From positions 62,001-126,000 of the forward strand of contig NZ_JBHIKY010000005.1 of assembly GCF_042139015.1 (NCBI RefSeq): DNA of 64,000 nt, in the 5' to 3' direction. Positions within the stretch are counted from its first letter, which is position 1. Every line of letters starts with the position of its first letter. The position numbers and the translations under genes are program-made. Positions 43,915 through 52,826 of this stretch are shown one piece after another. The notes beneath the pieces were generated by a model. It saw only the letters and a program-made list of their open reading frames with translations. It had not been told where the DNA came from and did not search any database. The DNA comes from JBHIKY01 sp042139015. Lineage in GTDB: Bacteria; Bacillota; Bacilli; Bacillales; Marinococcaceae.

Positions 43915-44553
43915 ATGATGAGTAATTGGGAGACGTTTCTTTCGCCGTATAATCAGGCGGTGGAGGAGCTGAAGGTAAAGCTGAAAGGACTGCGCGATCA
44001 ATATCAGCGTTCGTCCAATCACACCCCGATAGAATTTGTTACGGGAAGAGTAAAGCCTGTAACAAGCATTCTTGAAAAAGCAAAGCGCAAAGGCATTGCC
44101 CTGGATAGATTAACAGAAGAAATGCAGGATATAGCGGGTATCCGCATTGTCTGCCAGTTTGTAAATGATATTGATACCATTGTGGAGCTGATTACCTCCC
44201 GCACCGACTTTACTATCAAGGAATCCCGGGACTACATCAAGCAGAAAAAAGATAGTGGGTACCGCTCCTATCATATGGTCATCTCTTATCCGGTTCATAC
44301 AATTGACGGACGTAAAGAAGTACTCGTAGAAGTACAGATCCGAACGATGGCTATGAATTTTTGGGCAACAATTGAGCATTCTTTAAACTATAAGTACAGT
44401 GGGGAGATCCCCGATAATATTAAACAGCGGCTGCAGCGGGCAGCTGAGGCGGCCTTCCGGCTGGATGAAGAAATGTCGAAAATTAAAGGCGAGGTCCGCG
44501 AAGCGCAGCAGATTATTATCCGCAACCGAGAAGAAAGCAGACGCACGAATTAA
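43915..44553 (+). CDS. yjbM: small alarmone synthetase (RelQ/SasB type, YjbM)
   Basis: Transfers pyrophosphate from ATP to GTP or GDP to make (p)ppGpp. It has no hydrolase or regulatory domain. The 212-residue protein shows VTGRVKPVTSILEKAKRKG (ATP site), DIAGIRIVCQF with the metal aspartate, KDSGYRSYHMVI, and EVQIRTMAMNFWATIEH (catalytic Glu). The start is one of tandem ATGs at 43915/43918 behind AGGTGG. It is followed at 30 bp by NAD kinase and then the pseudouridine synthase in one operon. Confidence 0.92.
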   Translation: MMSNWETFLSPYNQAVEELKVKLKGLRDQYQRSSNHTPIEFVTGRVKPVTSILEKAKRKGIALDRLTEEMQDIAGIRIVCQFVNDIDTIVELITSRTDFTIKESRDYIKQKKDSGYRSYHMVISYPVHTIDGRKEVLVEVQIRTMAMNFWATIEHSLNYKYSGEIPDNIKQRLQRAAEAAFRLDEEMSKIKGEVREAQQIIIRNREESRRTN

Positions 44554-44583
44554 CTTTATGGTTTTGACGGAAGGAGGCATTTG

Positions 44584-45378
44584 ATGCGGTTTACAGTGAC
44601 ATCCAGAGGAGATGAAACCTCCAATACATTAAAAAAGACGATTACGAATTATTTAACTGATTTTGGACTGACAGAAAATGAGAAAGAGCCGGAAATTGTT
44701 ATTACGGTCGGCGGCGATGGTACATTGCTTCAGGCATTTCACCATTATCATGAACGTTTGGATGATACATGTTTTGTGGGCATACATACCGGCCACCTCG
44801 GCTTTTATGCGGACTGGAAAGCATCAGAGGCTGAAAAACTAGTTATTCATATCGCCAAAACCCCTTTTCAGGTTGTGGAATATCCACTTCTTGAGGTAGT
44901 TGTCCGTCATCATAATGAAAAGAAATCCCACCGTCATTTGGCCATGAATGAATGCACCATAAAGACGCTTGAAGGCTCCTTGGTCTGTAATGTGGATATT
45001 AAAGGGGAGAAATTCGAAACGTTCCGCGGCGATGGCCTGTGTATTTCCACACCTTCTGGGAGCACTGCTTACAACAAGGCGCTCGGCGGCGCTATTCTTC
45101 ACCCGTCACTTGCGTCCATGCAGATTTCCGAAATGGCTTCGATCAATAACCGGGTTTACCGCACTGTCGGGTCTCCGCTCATTTTGCCGCAGCATCATAC
45201 ATGTCTTTTAAAGCCGCTGAATGAAGTAGATATGCAGATCACCATTGACCATACATCTATGGTCGGGCAGCATATTAAATCAATTCAATGCAGAGTGGCA
45301 GAGGAAAAAGTCCGCTTTGCCCGCTTCCGCCCGTTTCCTTTTTGGAAAAGAGTGAAAGAGTCGTTTGTCGGTGAATAA
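44584..45378 (+). CDS. nadK: NAD kinase
   Basis: Phosphorylates NAD to NADP. The ATP-NAD kinase signature GGDGTLLQAF is at about residue 44, NECTIKT and the STPSGSTAYNKALGG motif form the NAD site. There are 264 residues. The start is an ATG at 44584, directly after a TTG that could also initiate, with GGAAGGAGG upstream. It overlaps the next gene by 8 bp or more. Confidence 0.94.
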   Translation: MRFTVTSRGDETSNTLKKTITNYLTDFGLTENEKEPEIVITVGGDGTLLQAFHHYHERLDDTCFVGIHTGHLGFYADWKASEAEKLVIHIAKTPFQVVEYPLLEVVVRHHNEKKSHRHLAMNECTIKTLEGSLVCNVDIKGEKFETFRGDGLCISTPSGSTAYNKALGGAILHPSLASMQISEMASINNRVYRTVGSPLILPQHHTCLLKPLNEVDMQITIDHTSMVGQHIKSIQCRVAEEKVRFARFRPFPFWKRVKESFVGE

Positions 45379-46282
45379 ATCAGCACATAAGCTGGAGTGG
45401 CAGGCAGCTGAGGGAGTGGAAGGGATGACGGTGCGGGAATTTTTACGAAGTACAAAAGGGATGTCCGCCCGGACACTTACGGCAGTGAAAACCCATGGAG
45501 CGCTTCTAGTCAATAATCAGCCGGCCCGCATGAACGAGCACCTTTCCGTGGGAGATAATGTATCCGTCTGGCTGGCAGAAAAGCGAAGCAGCGGTGCCGT
45601 ACCTTATTATAATTTTCCTTTAGATGTAAGCTGGAGTGACGAGCACCTCTGGGTTGTTAATAAGCCTGCTGATTTACCAGTTCTGCCGGGACGCAGAAAA
45701 TCAGAAGAAGCTCCTGAGCCGTCTCTCGCTGGAGCAGTGCTGTATGCTTTTGATCAGGCAGGCATCCCTTCAGCCTTTCATGCTGTTTCCAGGCTTGACC
45801 GTCAAACGAGCGGACTTATGCCGGTTGCTCTTCATGCCTATGCACACCAGCGTCTCGCTGCGTTCTTTCAGCGCGGCATGGGAGAAAAAAGATATATAGG
45901 TGTAGTATACGGAGTTCCTAAGCAAAGCCGGGGGTTTTGGAATGGGCCGATCGGACGGAAAGACACCAGCCTGATTGAGCATGAAGTGAGAGAAAATGGG
46001 AAGCCGGCCAGAACTTATTACGAAGTGCTGCAAGAGTACCAGGATGCTGCACTAATCCGGTTTATTCTTGGAAGCGGACGGACACATCAAATTCGGGTCC
46101 ATTGTGCTGAAGCAGGACACCCTCTCATCGGTGACAGCCTCTATGGCAGAGAATCACCATTTATCAGCAGGCAGGCACTTCATGCAGAGTCTCTCCGTTT
46201 TGTTCATCCAGTTACAGAGGAAGAGCACGAGTTGAGCTCGGAAATGCCGGGGGATATGTTGGATTTATTAGAAAAATTATAA
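45371..46282 (+). CDS. yjbO: RluA-family rRNA/tRNA pseudouridine synthase
   Basis: A 303-residue enzyme isomerising uridine in RNA. An N-terminal S4-like RNA-binding region (VREFLRSTKGMSARTLTAVK) is followed by the catalytic motif VSRLDRQTSGLMP with the nucleophilic aspartate, and the RTHQIRVHCAEAGHPLIGD motif. The start is a GTG at 45371 (or TTG at 45365), inside the end of nadK, so it is translationally coupled. The target position in RNA is unknown. Confidence 0.88.
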   Translation: MNKSAHKLEWQAAEGVEGMTVREFLRSTKGMSARTLTAVKTHGALLVNNQPARMNEHLSVGDNVSVWLAEKRSSGAVPYYNFPLDVSWSDEHLWVVNKPADLPVLPGRRKSEEAPEPSLAGAVLYAFDQAGIPSAFHAVSRLDRQTSGLMPVALHAYAHQRLAAFFQRGMGEKRYIGVVYGVPKQSRGFWNGPIGRKDTSLIEHEVRENGKPARTYYEVLQEYQDAALIRFILGSGRTHQIRVHCAEAGHPLIGDSLYGRESPFISRQALHAESLRFVHPVTEEEHELSSEMPGDMLDLLEKL

Positions 46283-46307
46283 AAACACACCGCATCTGGT
46301 GTGTTTT
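46282..46307. terminator. bidirectional terminator between yjbO and prpE
   Basis: AAAACACACC and GGTGTGTTTT form a 10-bp stem with A- and T-rich flanks that serve both converging genes. Confidence 0.75.
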
Positions 46308-47049
46308 ATGCATCAAATGAGCGGAATTTTTCAGGAACGAAAGGCTGCGAGGAGGCAACCTGAGTATATGAAACCTCCGGGAAATGAAGCATAGTTAATT
46401 TTCCTCCGAAGACACATCCTGTATCAATATTCACCGTTTTGCCAACCGTTCTCGGCTCTTTCACTGGTGTATGACCGTACACAATCAAGGGAACTCCGTC
46501 GTAATGCTGTGCCCAGTCTCTGCGCACCGGCGTTCCATCTGGATTCTTTTCTCCGGTGATATCACCATATAGAGCAAATCGTTGAACAGCTTTGTCTGAG
46601 CGGCCGATCAAATGTGACGGCAGTCCTGCATGTACAGCAATGAGCTTATCATTATAAAGTGAAGTGTACAGCGGAGCTTCTTCATAGAGACGCATAAAAT
46701 CAGCTTTTATATTACGGAATTCATCCGCACCCAGTTTTTCAAGCTCAGCGACCGTCGTTTCCAGTCCATGATTTACGACAACATTTCTGCCGAGAAAATA
46801 ACGGTACAATTTATTGCAGTGATTTCCTGGTACGTATTTCGCACGATTTTGAAAAACCATGCTTGTAACGAGCTGCATCGTTCTTACGGAAGCCGGACCT
46901 CGGTCAGTAAGGTCCCCTATAAATACGGGAGTCCGGTTGTCAGGATGCTTAAAGCTGCCGGCTGAGCGCTCGTACCCGCTTTTTTTCAATAATGCTGTCA
47001 GTTCGTTAAAGCAGCCGTGTACATCTCCGATAATGTCCAGACCTGTCAT
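46306..47049 (-). CDS. prpE: PrpE bis(5'-nucleosyl)-tetraphosphatase
   Basis: A PPP-family metallophosphatase (247 residues). Motifs GDVHGC, GDLTDRG and PGNHCNK are intact, with HAGLP and YGHTP later. In B. subtilis, PrpE (YjbP) hydrolyses Ap4A asymmetrically and affects spore germination. The start at 47049 follows AAAGGA. An ATG two codons earlier is too close to that site. Divergent from fabI. Confidence 0.9.
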   Translation of the reverse strand: MTGLDIIGDVHGCFNELTALLKKSGYERSAGSFKHPDNRTPVFIGDLTDRGPASVRTMQLVTSMVFQNRAKYVPGNHCNKLYRYFLGRNVVVNHGLETTVAELEKLGADEFRNIKADFMRLYEEAPLYTSLYNDKLIAVHAGLPSHLIGRSDKAVQRFALYGDITGEKNPDGTPVRRDWAQHYDGVPLIVYGHTPVKEPRTVGKTVNIDTGCVFGGKLTMLHFPEVSYTQVASSQPFVPEKFRSFDA

Positions 47050-47155
47050 GAGCATCGTCCTTTCGCTGCATCAATGTAAATTAGTATAGCAAATCAGTGC
47101 AGCTATTGTCTTGTTTTCGGCGCAGACAAGGGTGTAACCAAGAATAGATAAATGG

Positions 47156-47183
47156 TATAATCATTTTTATGACCAGGTATTAA
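47156..47183 (+). promoter_or_regulatory. fabI promoter -10 and probable FapR operator
   Basis: TATAAT at 47156-47161 (with a poor -35) is followed by TTATGACCAGGTATTAA at 47167-47183, which matches 12 of 17 positions of the FapR operator and shares TTAnnACCAGGT with the site before fabH. Being over the start of transcription fits repression. Confidence 0.65.
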
Positions 47184-47227
47184 TTGGATACTTTTTTTTG
47201 AAAATAATATGTGAAGGAGCGAATACA

Positions 47228-48010
47228 ATGAACTTATCTCTAAAAGGGCGTACATATGTTGTCATGGGAGTGGCTAATAAACGAAGCATTGCCTGGGGGA
47301 TTGCCCAAAGCTTATCAAATGCAGGTGCCCGGTTAATTTTTACATACGCAGGTGAACGGCTCGGAAAAAATGTACGGCAGCTTGCCGACTCGCTCGACCG
47401 CGATGATTCTGTCGTTCTCCCATGTGACATTACAGATGATGAAGAGATTCATAAAACGTTCAGCCAGATAAAAGAAGAGATTGGAGTAATCCACGGACTT
47501 GCCCACTGTATTGCATTCGCAAACAAGGATGAGCTGGACGGTGATTATTTAAACACAACAAGAGACGGTTTCCTGCTCGCTCATAATATCAGTGCCTACT
47601 CTTTGACGGCAGTTGCAAAAGAAGTGCGTGAGCTTGAGTTAATGAGCGAAGGCGGCTCCATTGTGACAATGACGTATCTGGGTGGAGAAAAAATCGTGAA
47701 AAATTATAATGTTATGGGTGTTGCAAAGGCTTCACTTGACGCAAGCGTTCGTTACCTTGCAAGTGATCTCGGAAAAGATAATGTCCGGGTCAATGCCATT
47801 TCAGCCGGACCGATCCGTACTCTCGCGGCCAAAGGAATTGCCGGCTTCAATGATGTACTGAAGGAAATGGAAGAAAAAGCTCCGTTGCGCCGCACCGTTA
47901 CGCAGGAAGAAGTAGGAGACACCGCCCTGTTTCTCATGAGTGATCTCTCGCGCGGCATTACGGGTGAACTGATTCACGTAGACGGAGGCTATAATAAAAT
48001 CGGGATGTAA
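47228..48010 (+). CDS. fabI: enoyl-ACP reductase I
   Basis: The last step of the fatty-acid elongation cycle. An SDR-type enzyme (260 residues) with the classic MGVANKRSIAWG NADH site, the catalytic Tyr and Lys in TYLGGEKIVKNYNVMGVAKASL spread (Y...K), and GITGELIHVDGGYN at the end. The start at 47228 has GAAGGAGCG upstream. A frame from 47198 begins before that site. Triclosan-sensitive family type. Confidence 0.93.
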   Translation: MNLSLKGRTYVVMGVANKRSIAWGIAQSLSNAGARLIFTYAGERLGKNVRQLADSLDRDDSVVLPCDITDDEEIHKTFSQIKEEIGVIHGLAHCIAFANKDELDGDYLNTTRDGFLLAHNISAYSLTAVAKEVRELELMSEGGSIVTMTYLGGEKIVKNYNVMGVAKASLDASVRYLASDLGKDNVRVNAISAGPIRTLAAKGIAGFNDVLKEMEEKAPLRRTVTQEEVGDTALFLMSDLSRGITGELIHVDGGYNKIGM

Positions 48011-48117
48011 TCAAATCCTGGAGAAAGTAAGAGGCACAAAAGTTCCTGTGCCTGTAGCCTATGTCTTATGGCGGGTATGATAATGTATCGAGTTATATGA
48101 AAAGATGGGGTTGGATT

Positions 48118-48951
48118 ATGAAAGTGAAAAAGGTATTAAACAACAACGTCATCATAGCCGAACATGAAGAGTATGAAGAAGTGGTGCTGACCGGCAAAGG
48201 TCTCGGGTTTGGTAAGCATCCCGGCGACGCTGTGGATGAAAGCGGGGCGGAGAAATTTTTTGTGCTGAAGGATGAAGACGAACAGGAGCAGTATAAACAG
48301 CTGCTTGCTGAGGTAGACGAACCCTTCATCGGCTGTATGAATGAGTGCATGACCCTGCTCGAAAAGCGCTTTCGGGTCAAGCTTCATGAACATATTCATG
48401 TGGCATTAACGGATCATATGTTTTTTGCCGTCCGCAGGCTTCAGCAGGGGATGGAAGTTAGAAATCCTTTCCTGCAGGAAACAGAATTTGCCTATCCGGA
48501 GGAATATAAAGCAGCGAGAGAGCTTCTGCACCATGTGGAAGATTGCACGGGCACCAGCCTCCCGGATGGGGAAATTGGTTTTGTGGCACTCCATATTCAC
48601 AGTGCGCTGACAAGACGGTCGCTGCAGGAAGTAAACAAGCATACCAGACTGGTGGCAGAGCTCGTTACGGTGATAGAGAATACATTTAAATTATCCCTTT
48701 ATACAAAGGACCTTGACCATCAGAGGCTGCTGCGCCATTTGCATCAAGCCGTCGAGCGCATTCAAAATGGAGAATATAATGACGAGCCGGACAGTTTAAA
48801 AAATGTCTTGAAATATGAATATCCGGTATGCTACAATTTGGCATGGAAGCTGATCAAAATGATGCAGCGCTCGCTGCAGGTGCCGGTTCCAGAAAGTGAA
48901 GCGGTGTATTTAACACTTCATTTGCAAAGGCTTTCAAGACAATCGAATTAA
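48118..48951 (+). CDS. glcT: GlcT-type transcriptional antiterminator
   Basis: A 277-residue BglG/SacY-family protein: an N-terminal RNA-binding CAT domain (MKVKKVLNNNVIIAEHEEYE, ending near residue 55), then PRD1 (about 65-165) and PRD2 (about 170-277) with conserved histidines (HEHIHVALTDH, GFVALHIHSAL, VYLTLHLQRL). Phosphorylation of PRDs by the PTS sets its activity. Placement directly before ptsG, with a RAT hairpin between, identifies it as the glucose regulator. I start at 48118. An ATG at 48061 adds 19 residues. The ribosome site is weak at both. Confidence 0.9.
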   Translation: MKVKKVLNNNVIIAEHEEYEEVVLTGKGLGFGKHPGDAVDESGAEKFFVLKDEDEQEQYKQLLAEVDEPFIGCMNECMTLLEKRFRVKLHEHIHVALTDHMFFAVRRLQQGMEVRNPFLQETEFAYPEEYKAARELLHHVEDCTGTSLPDGEIGFVALHIHSALTRRSLQEVNKHTRLVAELVTVIENTFKLSLYTKDLDHQRLLRHLHQAVERIQNGEYNDEPDSLKNVLKYEYPVCYNLAWKLIKMMQRSLQVPVPESEAVYLTLHLQRLSRQSN

Positions 48952-48966
48952 TTTCCAATCTCAATT

Positions 48967-48994
48967 CCGTGTGACTGGTCATGCAGGCATGAGA
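48967..48994 (+). promoter_or_regulatory. GlcT-binding RAT (ribonucleic antiterminator)
   Basis: CCGTGTGACTGGTCATGCAG followed by GCATGAGAG closely resembles the B. subtilis ptsG RAT. Its right end is also the left arm of the downstream terminator, so the two structures exclude each other: GlcT binding lets transcription into ptsG continue. Confidence 0.75.
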
Positions 48995-49082
48995 GAAAAA
49001 GATTGGTTCATGAAAACAACAGGCGGGATGTCTTTCCTACCTTGATTGTATTCAGCGAACCCTTTTCTCTCATGCCTTTTTT
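48986..49082 (+). terminator. conditional terminator in the ptsG leader
   Basis: GGCATGAGAGAAAA (48986-48999) pairs with TTTTCTCTCATGCC (49063-49076), followed by six T. A 14-bp perfect stem with a 63-nt loop. It overlaps the RAT and stops transcription when GlcT is inactive. Confidence 0.85.
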
Positions 49083-49139
49083 GCTGTTTTAATTGGGAAA
49101 CCCATGACGTCACACAAACAAAAAAAGGAGGAGAAACTT

Positions 49140-51197
49140 ATGTTTAAAAATGCGTTTGGCGTGCTGCAGCGTATTGGTCGTTCTTTGATGCTGCCAGTGG
49201 CGCTGCTGCCTGCTGCAGGACTGCTGCTCGCCATTGGTACCGCGATGCAGGAAGAAAGTATGATTGAAATTATGCCTTTTTTGCAAGCAGGTGCATTTGA
49301 ATTTATTTCAGAATTAATGAAGGAAGCAGGCGGAGTTGTCTTTGATAATCTGGCCGTGTTGTTTGCCATCGGGGTGGCCCTTGGACTCGCAAATGGTGAC
49401 GGGGTCGCCGGTCTTGCCGCATTAATCGGTTATTTTATTATTAATGTGACAATGGGTGTAATTAAGAATGTCGACGCAGATATGGCAGCTGATGATCCCG
49501 CATATGCTGAATTATTAGGTGTGCCAACATTGCAGACTGGCGTTTTTGGAGGAATTATCGCAGGTGCTCTCGGAGCCTTTTTATATAACCGATATAAAGA
49601 CAAACAGCTTCCCCAATTTTTAGGTTTTTTCGCCGGAAAACGATTTGTGCCGATTGTGACAGCGTTCAGCGGTTTATTCGTAGGGGCTTTGCTATCTTTT
49701 GCATGGCCGCCAATTCAGGCAATGCTCGATCAAATGTCCGTGCTTGTGACGGAATCAAATACTACACTTTCTGCCTTTATTTTTGGTGTCGTCGAGCGTT
49801 CTTTAATCCCATTCGGCCTGCATCACGTTTTTTATAACCCGTTTTGGTTTGAGTTTGGCTCCTATGTAAATGATGCAGGACAAACAATCCGTGGAGACCA
49901 ACAAATATTCTTTGCTCAGTATGCAGACAGTGTAGAGGAATTCACTGCAGGAACGTTCATGGTAGGTAAGTTCCCGTTTATGATGTTTGGTCTTCCGGCA
50001 GCTGCACTCGCAATCTATCATTGTGCTAAGCCGGAAAATAAGAAATACGTAGCAGGAATCATGGGGTCTGCAGCTCTTACCTCCTTTTTAACAGGAATTA
50101 CTGAACCGATTGAATTCAGCTTTTTGTTTGTTGCTCCAATACTTTTTGGTATTCATTGCATTTTTGCCGGTCTTTCTTTTATGACGATGGAAATTCTCGG
50201 CGTTAAAATCGGCCAGACATTTTCGGGGGGAGCTATTGACTTCTTCCTGTTTGGGATCATCCCAAATGCTACACCCTGGTGGTATGTCATCCCGGTCGGT
50301 CTAGTATTTGCGGTAATATACTATTTCGGCTTCCGGTTTGCGATTACAAAGTTTAACCTGATGACTCCAGGTCGTGAGGAATCCGCGGTGGATGATACCG
50401 ACGGGAACACAACTGCTTCATCAGATCTGCCCTATGAAGTAATTGATGCGTTCGGCGGAAAAGAGAACCTTAAAAATCTGGACGCATGTATTACACGCCT
50501 TCGTATAACGGTAAATGATAAATCTGGCGTAAATAAAGATCGGTTGAAGCAGCTTGGAGCTTCTGGTGTCATGGAAGTCGGAAATAATGTACAGGCGATT
50601 TTTGGTACGCAGTCTGATTCTCTAAAATCACAAATGCAGGATATAATTAGTGGCCGGACTCCTGCCCGCTCACTTGAGGAAACACCAGAGCTTGATCCGA
50701 AAAAAGAAGCAGAACCAGCTGTTCAGCCGGATATCGATGTATCCTCTACAAAAATCGGCAGCGTTGCAACCGGGGAAATTCTCCCGCTTGAAGAGGTGCC
50801 GGACGAGGTGTTTTCCCAGAAAATGATGGGGGACGGCTTTGCGATTAAGCCTGCTGAAGGGGAGTTCACTTCTCCAGCTGATGGTATCATTTCAACCATA
50901 TTTCCGACAAAGCATGCTATCGGGATCAAAACAGACGACGGTCTGGAAATTCTTCTGCACATCGGACTTGATACCGTTAATATGAAAGGTGAAGGGTTCG
51001 ACGTACTGGTGGAAGAAGGACAGGCAGTGAAGCAGGGACAGCTGCTGGTTAAAGCAGATTTAGCATTAATCGAAAAGAATGCTTCATCAACCATCACTCC
51101 TGTGATTTTCACTAATTTACCAGAGGGTCAATCGGTAAAAGTAAAAAGCAGCGGCAGTGTGAAGAAGGAAGATTCAGATATAGCAAGGTTTGAATAG
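49140..51197 (+). CDS. ptsG: glucose-specific PTS enzyme IICBA
   Basis: A 685-residue phosphotransferase permease importing and phosphorylating glucose. EIIC (residues 1-410) has about ten hydrophobic segments with FGLHHVFYNPFW and the TEPIEFSFLFV motif. EIIB has the phospho-cysteine in NLDACITRLRI. EIIA has the phospho-histidine in EILLHIGLDTVNMKG. The start at 49140 has AAAGGAGGAG. It is controlled by the upstream RAT/terminator. A linker rich in acidic residues joins EIIB and EIIA. Followed by a terminator. Confidence 0.95.
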   Translation: MFKNAFGVLQRIGRSLMLPVALLPAAGLLLAIGTAMQEESMIEIMPFLQAGAFEFISELMKEAGGVVFDNLAVLFAIGVALGLANGDGVAGLAALIGYFIINVTMGVIKNVDADMAADDPAYAELLGVPTLQTGVFGGIIAGALGAFLYNRYKDKQLPQFLGFFAGKRFVPIVTAFSGLFVGALLSFAWPPIQAMLDQMSVLVTESNTTLSAFIFGVVERSLIPFGLHHVFYNPFWFEFGSYVNDAGQTIRGDQQIFFAQYADSVEEFTAGTFMVGKFPFMMFGLPAAALAIYHCAKPENKKYVAGIMGSAALTSFLTGITEPIEFSFLFVAPILFGIHCIFAGLSFMTMEILGVKIGQTFSGGAIDFFLFGIIPNATPWWYVIPVGLVFAVIYYFGFRFAITKFNLMTPGREESAVDDTDGNTTASSDLPYEVIDAFGGKENLKNLDACITRLRITVNDKSGVNKDRLKQLGASGVMEVGNNVQAIFGTQSDSLKSQMQDIISGRTPARSLEETPELDPKKEAEPAVQPDIDVSSTKIGSVATGEILPLEEVPDEVFSQKMMGDGFAIKPAEGEFTSPADGIISTIFPTKHAIGIKTDDGLEILLHIGLDTVNMKGEGFDVLVEEGQAVKQGQLLVKADLALIEKNASSTITPVIFTNLPEGQSVKVKSSGSVKKEDSDIARFE

Positions 51198-51207
51198 AAA
51201 CACAAAT

Positions 51208-51242
51208 GGTCCCCGGACGCGTAAAGCAGCCGGGGATTTTTT
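51208..51242 (+). terminator. terminator of ptsG
   Basis: TCCCCGG and CCGGGGA stem with TTTTTT. The following 51243-51545 stretch shows no gene or clear structure. Confidence 0.85.
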
Positions 51243-51567
51243 ACTTAGAAATCTCGCAAACATCCAACCTATCCTCAAATAAAAATTCTTGAATAAAATA
51301 GATATCCATGTCCTGACCCATTCAGGTTTAATTCATTAACGGATGGCTGCTGCCGATGTCGATCATGAAACATAGTATCACCGGACTTTATCTCATTTCC
51401 TATCACCATATAGCCTATCAGCACAGCTGTGTGAATGTGGAGAGTCTGTAAATGAGTTTTGTAGGTGAACGCCTATTTCACAGGTTTGAGCTGAACCATT
51501 ATTGACATAGAGCATATAGCTATGGTGAGAAGCAATTCTTAATCTTCCGTAAAAGGGGGAACGACTC

Positions 51568-51654
51568 ATGTCCCATGGATACAACAACGGCTTCACTCTT
51601 ATCGTGGTGCTATTTATCTTGCTTGTCATCGTCGGAGCTGCTTACGTGTACTAA
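51568..51654 (+). CDS. YjcZ-family tiny transmembrane sporulation protein
   Basis: A 28-residue peptide: short polar start MSHGYNNGFT then one hydrophobic helix LIVVLFILLVIVGAAYVY. This is the GFTLIVVLFILLIIVG pattern of the YjcZ family of tiny proteins made during sporulation in Bacillus. AAAGGGGG lies at suitable distance. It is placed near cotO and the cotY/Z gene. Promoter not identified. Confidence 0.85.
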   Translation: MSHGYNNGFTLIVVLFILLVIVGAAYVY

Positions 51655-51666
51655 TAAAACCCTTGA

Positions 51667-51707
51667 CCTGGCCTGCCGCTAGTGAGTGTGGGGGGCCAGG
51701 CCCTTTC
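51667..51707 (+). terminator. hairpin after the YjcZ-type gene
   Basis: CCTGGCC (51667-51673) and GGCCAGG (51694-51700) pair, followed only by CCCTTTC, so a weak terminator at best. Confidence 0.4.
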
Positions 51708-51751
51708 AATTCTCCCACAATTCAATTATATAAATGTAGTTTTTTACTTAT

Positions 51752-52159
51752 TTATCCATTTATCTGGTGGAGTTTGGCGATAAAGATGAAGAATAGGAGC
51801 TGTGTAAAGATCAGCATAAGTGGGGAGCGTCCTGTCATTTCCCCAAGCATTGGGGCCATGATGCCCATCATAACTCCACTCATCGCGCCGCTCATGGCAT
51901 AGTGGTAATGAAAGAGGCTCCCAAACATTAATCCTGAGGCTGCTCCGATACCAGCTGTGGCAATACTTGTTTCTATTAAAAATCCAGAGTACATATTAGT
52001 CCATATCAATCCAGTGCAAAGTGCAAATAAACTTGCCGGAGTCATTGCTATATTCATGTGAGATCCAGGTAGATTTTGAGTTGTCCTATGTTCCGCCATT
52101 CGAATGTACAAGCTCGCAATCAATATCGTATTACCGGTAAAAACGATCCATAGCATCAT
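51752..52159 (-). CDS. hypothetical membrane protein, Met/Gly-rich
   Basis: A 135-residue protein with about four hydrophobic helices and a striking Met/Gly segment (HYAMSGAMSGVMMGIMAPML). AGGGGGTAC precedes tandem ATGs at 52159/52156. I do not recognise the family. Met-rich helices occur in some metal or small-molecule transporters, but that is only a hint. It sits between spore-associated genes and converges on the tiny sporulation gene. Confidence 0.6.
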   Translation of the reverse strand: MMLWIVFTGNTILIASLYIRMAEHRTTQNLPGSHMNIAMTPASLFALCTGLIWTNMYSGFLIETSIATAGIGAASGLMFGSLFHYHYAMSGAMSGVMMGIMAPMLGEMTGRSPLMLIFTQLLFFIFIAKLHQING

Positions 52160-52307
52160 CCGGCGTACCCCCTGTATTTTTTTCTTTGTATTATTTATTC
52201 TATGCAGAGAGGAGAGGATGTACCACTTTTAGAAAACAAGCATGACCTACAGCCCCCGGACATATAATTCAGCAGGTAAAGAATGTTTCGAAAGCGGGGA
52301 AACTCAA

Positions 52308-52775
52308 ATGAAAAAACCAACTGAAAAACCAGTAAAAGAACCTTTATACTATATTGAACAGCCTGCATTTGAACCGAAACCAGGGCCAAATCAAAGTATT
52401 GCTGTTTCCAAAGTGAGTTCAAAACAGAGAAAACCAAAGAGAGAAAAGCAAGGCACCTCTGCTTCACAGAAATTTGACAAAAAGAGCGCACCTCCTGTCT
52501 CGGAATCGGCCGTTTCTGCCAGTGAAGAAAAAAACATAAAGGAAGCTGCGGTTATTGAGCCGCCGAATACCAATGTCAAAGAAATGCTCCGTTACGTTCA
52601 GTCCCTGCCTCATTTCATCCAGCCGGTTATTGCATGCGAAACCGAGGAAAAGTCGTATCAGGGTTACTTCATTGCGGTTGAGAACGGAGAATTAAAACTG
52701 CGCAACCGCCGCAACCGCAATCACGTTTCCATTAAAATTGAAGAAGTCATTGATATCTATGTAGTTAGTCTTTAA
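52308..52775 (+). CDS. cotO: spore coat protein CotO-like
   Basis: A 155-residue protein with a long basic, Lys/Pro/Ser-rich N-terminal part (for example KVSSKQRKPKREKQG) and a folded C-terminus (MLRYVQSLPHFIQPVIACET ... IEEVIDIYVVSL) that fits the CotO family, needed for outer coat assembly. The start at 52308 has GCGGGGAA. A frame from 52242 adds 22 residues without a ribosome site. It is next to and convergent with the CotY/Z-type gene. Confidence 0.75.
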   Translation: MKKPTEKPVKEPLYYIEQPAFEPKPGPNQSIAVSKVSSKQRKPKREKQGTSASQKFDKKSAPPVSESAVSASEEKNIKEAAVIEPPNTNVKEMLRYVQSLPHFIQPVIACETEEKSYQGYFIAVENGELKLRNRRNRNHVSIKIEEVIDIYVVSL

Positions 52776-52784
52776 TATTTTCAC

Positions 52785-52820
52785 AAAAAAAGGTCTTTCG
52801 GATGGTGTCCGAAAGACCTG
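52785..52820 (-). terminator. terminator of the cotY/Z-type gene
   Basis: AGGTCTTTCGGA and TCCGAAAGACCT form a perfect 12-bp stem. Only the minus strand has the T-run (TTTTTTT), so it ends the leftward coat gene, though it also lies after cotO. Confidence 0.8.
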
Positions 52821-52826
52821 TCATGA

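Noticed and set aside
52785..52820. Terminator of cotO on the plus strand
   Set aside because: The stem is strong but the T-run is only on the minus strand, so it was assigned to the coat gene on the other side.
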